Assembly: GCA_905214175.1 (NCBI GenBank)
Contig: CAJMLD010000062.1
Coordinates: forward strand, 1 to 7,952
Source of the DNA: an uncultured bacterium
GTDB taxonomy: Bacteria > Actinomycetota > Coriobacteriia > Coriobacteriales > Atopobiaceae
Length of the DNA: 7,952 nt
Direction of reading: 5' to 3'
The notes below the pieces were generated by a model. The model was given only the letters and a program-made list of their open reading frames with translations, did not search any database and had not been told where the DNA came from. Shown here in pieces: positions 3,573 to 7,952 of the stretch. The position numbers and the translations under genes are program-made. Position 1 is the stretch's first letter. Every line of letters begins with the position of its first letter.

Positions 3573-6122
3573 CTAAGCGACACTCAGAGTCGCCGTCGCC
3601 GAGAGCGTGCCATCGTTGACGGAGAGGCGCACGCACCGGGACCCTGCAGCCGGCCGCACCACGGCCAGAGCCTCGCCGAAGTAGGTCTGGGTCTCGCCCG
3701 TGACAAAGCTCCCCTCGTTATAGGGCGAAGCGCAGCCAAAGCCAAGGAGGTCCCCACCCTCAACCGAAGCCCTCAGCACACCCCTTGCGAGCGGCCGGGT
3801 CTCGCCGTTGGCACCGGTGTAGCGCACGCGGACAAACGCAAGCCGGCCGGCCCCAACGACCGCGGTCTCGGCCGACGCGCCCTCGCGAGAAACGTCAGAC
3901 GCCTCGGCACCGATGCGGGTCTCTACCACCGGCTCGCCCTCACGCCAGACGTCGCGCCGCACGAACCCGCCCGGCACGCCGGCATACTCCACCTCGGCGC
4001 GAAGCTCCGTCGGGCCGTCCGCGCTTCTCAGCACGCAACGCCCCAGCTCGCTGCCATCCGCGCCGAGGGCAACGGCCTCAAGCGAACCGGGCTCGTAGCG
4101 GCACGACATCCGCGCCAGGCAGGAGCCCCTAAGCAGCCTGCGGCCAACCTCACGTCCGTTGAGAAGCAACGCAACCGCGTGCGCACGCGCATAGACCTCG
4201 ACGTTGGCGACCCTCCCCTCGCAGCCATCCCAGCTCCACGATGCAATGGCGTTCGACATCTTCCAGGCACTCGGCGTGTGCGGCTCGCCCGTATGGTTCA
4301 CGGGACAAACGGCCAGGTAGGGCCCTGCCTCCCCAGCAAGCGCGACGCGCGTGTAGAGCGCCTCCCCTAGGGGCTTGCCCGTCAGGTCCACGCGACCGGA
4401 GCCAGCCGTGAGCCAGCCAAACCCGCCCTTGCGAGGCGCGTAGTCGGCATACTCCCAGGCGCCCACGCCTGTCTCGCCCAGGTAGTCCATGCCAGACCAC
4501 ACAAAGTCGCCGATGAGCCGAGGTTCCTTCTCTACAAGGTCGCTGAACCGCTGCGCATCGGAGCAGAAGGTCTCGCTGCCCAAGATCAGGCGGTGCGGAT
4601 AGGCGCGCAGGTCGTGCTTGTAGCGGTCGATGCCGTAGTTGTAGCCCGCAACGTCCATCTGCGCGTAGGCGTCACGCGTGACGCGGTCGCATGCGGGCAG
4701 CGCCGCCCCCAGCTTCATGACGCCTTTGCCGAGAAGCCCCGCCAGCCTGTTGTAGAACTCGCTACCCACCGCGCGGTGCGGCGCAGGCTCTTGCTGTGCC
4801 GCCTGCTCTGCCTCAAGCCGCGCCTTCTCGTCGGAGTACTGTCCCATCCCCAGCGAGCTCAGCAGGTTGAAGAAGATGTTCACTCCGCAGGTCACGGGAC
4901 GTGTGGGGTCCAAGGCGTGCAGGTGCTCCACCATCTGGCGGGTGAGAAGGACGCCTCGCTCCTGCGCCGTCTCGGCGACCTCGTTGCCAATCGAGTAGAG
5001 CACGACGCTGGGATGGTTCCGGTCCTTCTCGGCCATGTCGGTAAGGTCGCGGCGCCACCACGCGTCGAAGTAGTCAACGTAGTCGTGGAGGGTCTTGTGG
5101 ATGTACCAGTGGTCCACGTACTCGTCCATGACCAGAACGCCAAGGTGGTCGCATGCGTTAAGCAGCGCCTTCGAGCACGGGTTGTGGGCGGAGCGCACGG
5201 CGTTGTAGCCCTGCTCGCGCATGAGCAGGACCTTGCGCCACTCCGCGTCGGCAAAGGCGCAGGCGCCAAGCACGCCGTTGTCGTGGTGGATGCAGGCACC
5301 GCGCAGCACGACGCGGTCGCCATTGAGAAGAAGCCCGTCATCGCCCCAGGAAAGGGTGCGGATGCCACAGAGCGTCTCGCCGTGGTCGGTGCGGCCGTCG
5401 GAGCACGCAAGATCGACGCTGCAGCGGTAGAGGTCCGGATGTTCCGGCGACCAAGCGCGCGGCGCGCTCACGTCGAGCACGAGCGATCCGGTGCCATCCG
5501 CGCCCAGCTCAACGCTACCGGCAGCGACGGGCTCCGAGGAGGCCTCGGGGAGCAGCTCGACCGTCGCCACGCCTGGACCTGTTGCCTCGAGCGCAACCTC
5601 AACGCGGGCACGGCCTGCGTCCAGCGAGAGCGTTCGCACAGCGATGCCGTTTGGCCGCAGGTGAACCGGCTCGCCCACCCACAGCGTGACGGGACGGTAG
5701 ATCCCCGCCCCCGAGTACCAGCGGCTGTTGGGCTGATCGGAGTTCTTCGCAACAACCCGCAGCTCACAGGGCTTGCCGGGTGTAACCCTCTCGCCAAGGT
5801 CCACGTAGAAGTTCGTGTAGCCGTAGGGCCTCTCGGCAACGAGAGACCCGTCGACCCACACCTCCGCAAGGTGGTAGACTCCCTCGAACTCGAGGGCAAG
5901 GGACCTGCCGAGGAGATCTTCGGCCGGCACCCAGGTCTTGACGTACTCGTAGTCGCAACCCTCGAACCACCCGCTGTTCCGGCCCGAGACCGCCTGCGGG
6001 CTGCGCGTCTCGCCAATCATCGCGTCGTGGGGAAGCGTGACCTCTTCGAACGGCGCGTCCTTCTCGCCTGCGGCGGCAATCCGCCTGAACCGCCACCCGT
6101 CGTTGAACGATTGACCCCTCAT
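3573..6122 (-). CDS. Glycoside hydrolase family 2, beta-galactosidase type
   Basis: An intact 849-residue GH2 enzyme without signal peptide or membrane segment, so cytoplasmic. It would release a terminal sugar, most likely beta-galactose, from imported oligosaccharides by a retaining mechanism. Domains: sugar-binding jelly-roll (about 1-150, with FNDGWRF and LPHDAMIGE), Ig-like (150-255), TIM barrel (257-590), DUF4982-like (605-680, SWSWDGCEGRVANVEVYA), and a further Ig-like C-terminal domain (700-845). The acid/base is E381 in SIGNEVAE and the nucleophile E517 in LILGSETF; both are present. The charged insert at 427-480 is usual in this subfamily. The ATG at 6122 overlaps the stop of the upstream rhamnosidase fragment (ATGA) and has its own GGAGGG (6134-6129) 6 bases ahead. 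It is the only intact catabolic gene in the locus. Glucuronidase or other GH2 specificities cannot be excluded. Confidence 0.93.
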   Translation of the reverse strand: MRGQSFNDGWRFRRIAAAGEKDAPFEEVTLPHDAMIGETRSPQAVSGRNSGWFEGCDYEYVKTWVPAEDLLGRSLALEFEGVYHLAEVWVDGSLVAERPYGYTNFYVDLGERVTPGKPCELRVVAKNSDQPNSRWYSGAGIYRPVTLWVGEPVHLRPNGIAVRTLSLDAGRARVEVALEATGPGVATVELLPEASSEPVAAGSVELGADGTGSLVLDVSAPRAWSPEHPDLYRCSVDLACSDGRTDHGETLCGIRTLSWGDDGLLLNGDRVVLRGACIHHDNGVLGACAFADAEWRKVLLMREQGYNAVRSAHNPCSKALLNACDHLGVLVMDEYVDHWYIHKTLHDYVDYFDAWWRRDLTDMAEKDRNHPSVVLYSIGNEVAETAQERGVLLTRQMVEHLHALDPTRPVTCGVNIFFNLLSSLGMGQYSDEKARLEAEQAAQQEPAPHRAVGSEFYNRLAGLLGKGVMKLGAALPACDRVTRDAYAQMDVAGYNYGIDRYKHDLRAYPHRLILGSETFCSDAQRFSDLVEKEPRLIGDFVWSGMDYLGETGVGAWEYADYAPRKGGFGWLTAGSGRVDLTGKPLGEALYTRVALAGEAGPYLAVCPVNHTGEPHTPSAWKMSNAIASWSWDGCEGRVANVEVYARAHAVALLLNGREVGRRLLRGSCLARMSCRYEPGSLEAVALGADGSELGRCVLRSADGPTELRAEVEYAGVPGGFVRRDVWREGEPVVETRIGAEASDVSREGASAETAVVGAGRLAFVRVRYTGANGETRPLARGVLRASVEGGDLLGFGCASPYNEGSFVTGETQTYFGEALAVVRPAAGSRCVRLSVNDGTLSATATLSVA

Positions 6123-7066
6123 CGCGCACCCTCCACTTCACACGAAAACGTGTACGTGCCACACCCTACCTCGTGCGTAGCGCCATCGGGCAGCACGACC
6201 TCGCACGTCGTTCCCAGGGGGACCTCGACCTCAAGCGAGAAGGCCGTGCCATCAAGCTTCCAACTACTGGCAAGTCTGCCGTAGGGAGTCTCCACCGCGC
6301 CGCGCGCGGAGCGAAGGCCTCCCCCAACCAGCGGCTGCACGCGTGACCTGCGGTACCCCGGCTCGAGCGCCTCCAGGCCGGCCACGCGACGGTAGAGGAA
6401 GTCTCCCACGGCACCGCTCGCGTAGTGATTGTACGAGATCATAATGTCGGTGCCGTCGTCGCCGATGGGGCAGTTGCCATTCTCGTCGAGGCCATCCCAG
6501 CGCTCCCAGATCGTCGTCGCGCCATGCACCACCTCGTAGAGCCACGAGGGGCAGTCCGTGCATTCGAGCATCCGGAACGCCGCGTCCTTCTCGCCATTGT
6601 CCGCCAGGGCAAAGAGGATGTACGGGGTGCCGGGAAAGCCCGTCCCAATACGGTAGCCGCCCTGCGCGACAAGCTCGGCGAGACGAGCCACGGCCGCGCG
6701 CAGCTCGTCACCCTTGAGCATGCCAAACTGGATGGGCAGCACGTAGGCGGTCTGAAACTCCTGCTTGAGCCTGCCGTGGCCGTCGGTGAAGACGTTGCGG
6801 TACGCCCTGGCCACGCGCTCGCTCAGGCGTCCGTACTTCTCGGCGTCGTCCTTCTCGCCAAGCACCTCCGCAATGCAGGCCACGGGCCCACTCGTATGCT
6901 GGAGGCTCGCCGTCGCCGTCCACTTGCTGCGCGCCTGCCACTGGCCCATCTTGGGCACGTCGGGCGCAACCCAGTCCCCAAAGTGAAGCACCGCGGGCGT
7001 ATGCCAGATGTAGCGGTGGTCGCCCACGCCAAAGCCCGCCCAGAAGCGGCAGGCGTCCCTGGAGGG
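6119..7066 (-). pseudogene. GH78 alpha-L-rhamnosidase, C-terminal third only
   Basis: About 315 codons match the C-terminal part of GH78 alpha-L-rhamnosidases, which remove terminal rhamnose by inversion and are normally 850-1000 residues. The (alpha/alpha)6 barrel half is visible: FGVGDHRYIWHTPAVLHFGD, then KWTATA, GTGFPGTPYILFAL, and HGATTIWERWDG, whose Glu (codon at 6505-6503) is expected to be the general base. The C-terminal beta domain ends with VEGAR. The N-terminal domains and the segment with the general acid are missing, so it should be inactive. Homology begins at about 7063, where it joins an RpiR gene in another frame. The first possible start (GTG at 7027) has no good Shine-Dalgarno. 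Its stop overlaps the GH2 start, showing that the two once formed an operon. No frameshift or stop occurs in what remains, so the truncation is probably recent. Confidence 0.87.
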
Positions 7067-7703
7067 AGACGCCTCGGTCGATGGCGTTGCTCATGATCTT
7101 GCGCAGTCGGTCCGAACGGCCGGAGTTCGAGATGACCACCAGGCAGTCATCCGGCTGCATGAGCGAGGCGGTAATCATTGCGCCGTCGCTCGTGGAGGGA
7201 GAGATGGCGTTGACACCTGCCTGCGAGAACTTGATGGCGGAGCCCTGCGCAACGGGCAGGGAGCTGCCCACGCCCACAAACATCGCGATGCGGGCGGAGG
7301 AGAGGATGCCCACTGCCTTGACGACGCTTTCCTCGCTGAGCGCGGCGAATGTGCCTCTCAGCTCCTCGACCTTGGTCTAGAGCACGTAGTCGAGCGAGCC
7401 GCGGACGTCGGAGAGGCCTATGCCGCGGGAGTCATCAAACGAGCGCTCCTTGCTGGCGGTCTCTTCGCGCGCGAGGGCGTAGCGCATGTCGGCGAAGCTT
7501 GCGTAGCCGAGCGAGCGGACGAAGCGCGATACTGTCGTGTTGGAGATGCCCGAAAGGCGGGCAATCTCGACCGTCGAGAGCGACGACACCGTTCCCTTGT
7601 GCGTGAGGATGAAGTCCGCAACGGCCTTCTCGGCGTCGGACAGGTCCTCGTAGCGCTGAGGAATTGCGTCGACGACGCCTCCGTGGCTCTCGCTTCCTGT
7701 CAT
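7064..7703 (-). pseudogene. RpiR-family regulator, broken by an amber stop and a 3' deletion
   Basis: Starting at ATG 7703 (AGAGGGG lies 5 bases upstream), residues 1-108 carry the RpiR-type helix-turn-helix: LSDAEKAVADFILTH, then LSTVEIARLSGISNTTVSRF and LGYASFADMRYALA. The frame then meets TAG at 7379-7377. Without any shift it continues as TKVEELRGTFAALSEES and into the SIS sugar-phosphate-binding domain (MFVGVGSSLPVAQGSAIKF, then CLVVISNSGRSD). A single base change from GAG or CAG would explain the stop. SIS homology ends at DRGVS (about 7064), where rhamnosidase sequence begins in another frame; about 70 C-terminal residues of the usual 280 are missing. Such proteins control sugar catabolism by sensing a phosphosugar. 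A 108-residue DNA-binding peptide could still be made. Confidence 0.87.
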
Positions 7704-7819
7704 GGCGACCCCTCTCTGGATAAATCTCTAGGTAGCACCGAGGGTTCCCAAAGCGTCGTCGCAAGGCGCGCCCTTCTCGCGTTATCCTGAGTTGCCGTGA
7801 TTGCAGCAAGGGAGGACGT
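7704..7819. promoter_or_regulatory. Divergent intergenic region between the RpiR gene and the TMEM175-type gene
   Basis: This 116-base spacer must hold the promoters for both divergent genes. On the plus strand TTATCC (near 7780) is a possible -10 about 36 bases before the next start; on the minus strand the AT-rich AGAGATTTATCC (about 7718-7729) is the only -10-like patch. Neither has a clear -35. AAGGGAGG (7808-7815) is a strong ribosome-binding site for the gene at 7820. Confidence 0.3.
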
Positions 7820-7952
7820 ATGGACAAGGGCCGGATGGAAGCTTTCAGCGATGGCGTGATCGCCATCATCATCACAATCATGGTGCTGGGGATTGCCGCA
7901 CCGGATGGTACCGGGCTTTCCGACCTGCTGGGGCTGCTGCCGGCCATTGCCG
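7820..7952 (+). CDS. TMEM175/DUF1211-family potassium channel protein, 3' end beyond window
   Basis: The first 44 codons are visible. They read MDKGRMEAFSDGVIAIIITI followed by MVLGIAAPDG, which carries the hallmark FSDGVxAIxxTxxVL motif of the first helix in the TMEM175 (DUF1211) family. Bacterial members are about 200 residues with six membrane helices and form tetrameric potassium-permeable channels; the motif's Phe-Ser-Asp lies in helix 1, which lines the pore. The start is well supported by AAGGGAGG 4 bases upstream. The gene is divergent from the RpiR pseudogene and is probably not part of the sugar locus. Confidence 0.88.
   Translation, partial: MDKGRMEAFSDGVIAIIITIMVLGIAAPDGTGLSDLLGLLPAIA

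Noticed and set aside
3366..4370. A 334-codon plus-strand open frame.
   Set aside because: Its first part contains the last transporter piece and the rest is antisense to the GH2 gene, so it is not a real fusion protein.
4593..6284. A 563-codon plus-strand open frame.
   Set aside because: It lies opposite the GH2 and GH78 sequences; long antisense frames are expected in GC-rich codon-biased DNA, and its translation has no recognisable domain.
6708..7313. A 201-codon minus-strand frame as an independent SIS protein.
   Set aside because: It is the middle of the broken RpiR gene followed by out-of-frame rhamnosidase; its GTG start is internal to the SIS domain.
7377..7379. Recoding of the amber stop (for example pyrrolysine or suppression).
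   Set aside because: No recoding signal is seen and the gene is also deleted at its 3' end, so ordinary gene decay is simpler.

Overview
The window comes from a GC-rich bacterial chromosome with strong Shine-Dalgarno sites. The gene content (GH2 and GH78 glycosidases, LacI and RpiR regulators, a GPH-type transporter, a RelE/ParE toxin-antitoxin pair) and the codon use suggest a gut or oral actinobacterium of the Coriobacteriia (Olsenella, Collinsella or Atopobium type). The genus is an inference; no marker gene here fixes it.

Left part (1-2070): a tRNA-Val(GAC) on the minus strand, cut by the window edge, with its own promoter; a complete LacI-family regulator on the minus strand; and, divergent from it, a membrane-anchored helical-repeat protein of unknown function. 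The spacer between the two genes holds two nearly identical 31-base palindromes 61 bases apart.

Middle part (2130-3570): a Phd/YefM-RelE/ParE toxin-antitoxin operon with an AT-rich promoter region, then about 800 bases without an intact gene. This stretch begins with a compact inverted-repeat element (2848-2948) that folds on paper into a three-way junction, followed by a GC-only palindrome. After that come two broken genes that meet head to head: a fragment of rhamnulose-1-phosphate aldolase (rhaD, minus strand) and a fragment of a GPH-family sugar:cation symporter (plus strand) that appears to be stitched from three separated pieces.

Right part (3573-7952): an intact 849-residue GH2 beta-galactosidase-type enzyme (minus strand). 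Its start overlaps the stop of a GH78 alpha-L-rhamnosidase fragment that keeps only its C-terminal third. The broken end of that fragment is joined directly to an RpiR-family regulator gene, which has lost its C-terminus and also carries an in-frame amber stop between its DNA-binding and SIS domains. Divergent from it, a TMEM175/DUF1211 channel gene starts and runs off the window.

Taken together, 3011-7703 reads as the decaying remains of a rhamnose-glycan utilisation locus. It would once have had a rhamnosidase and galactosidase to cut the glycan, a symporter to import the product, an aldolase to cleave rhamnulose-1-phosphate, and an RpiR regulator. At least two sizeable deletions and one nonsense mutation have hit it, and only the GH2 gene is still open. 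The most unusual non-coding signals are the three-way-junction element beside the broken rhaD end and the paired palindromes in front of the lacI-type gene.
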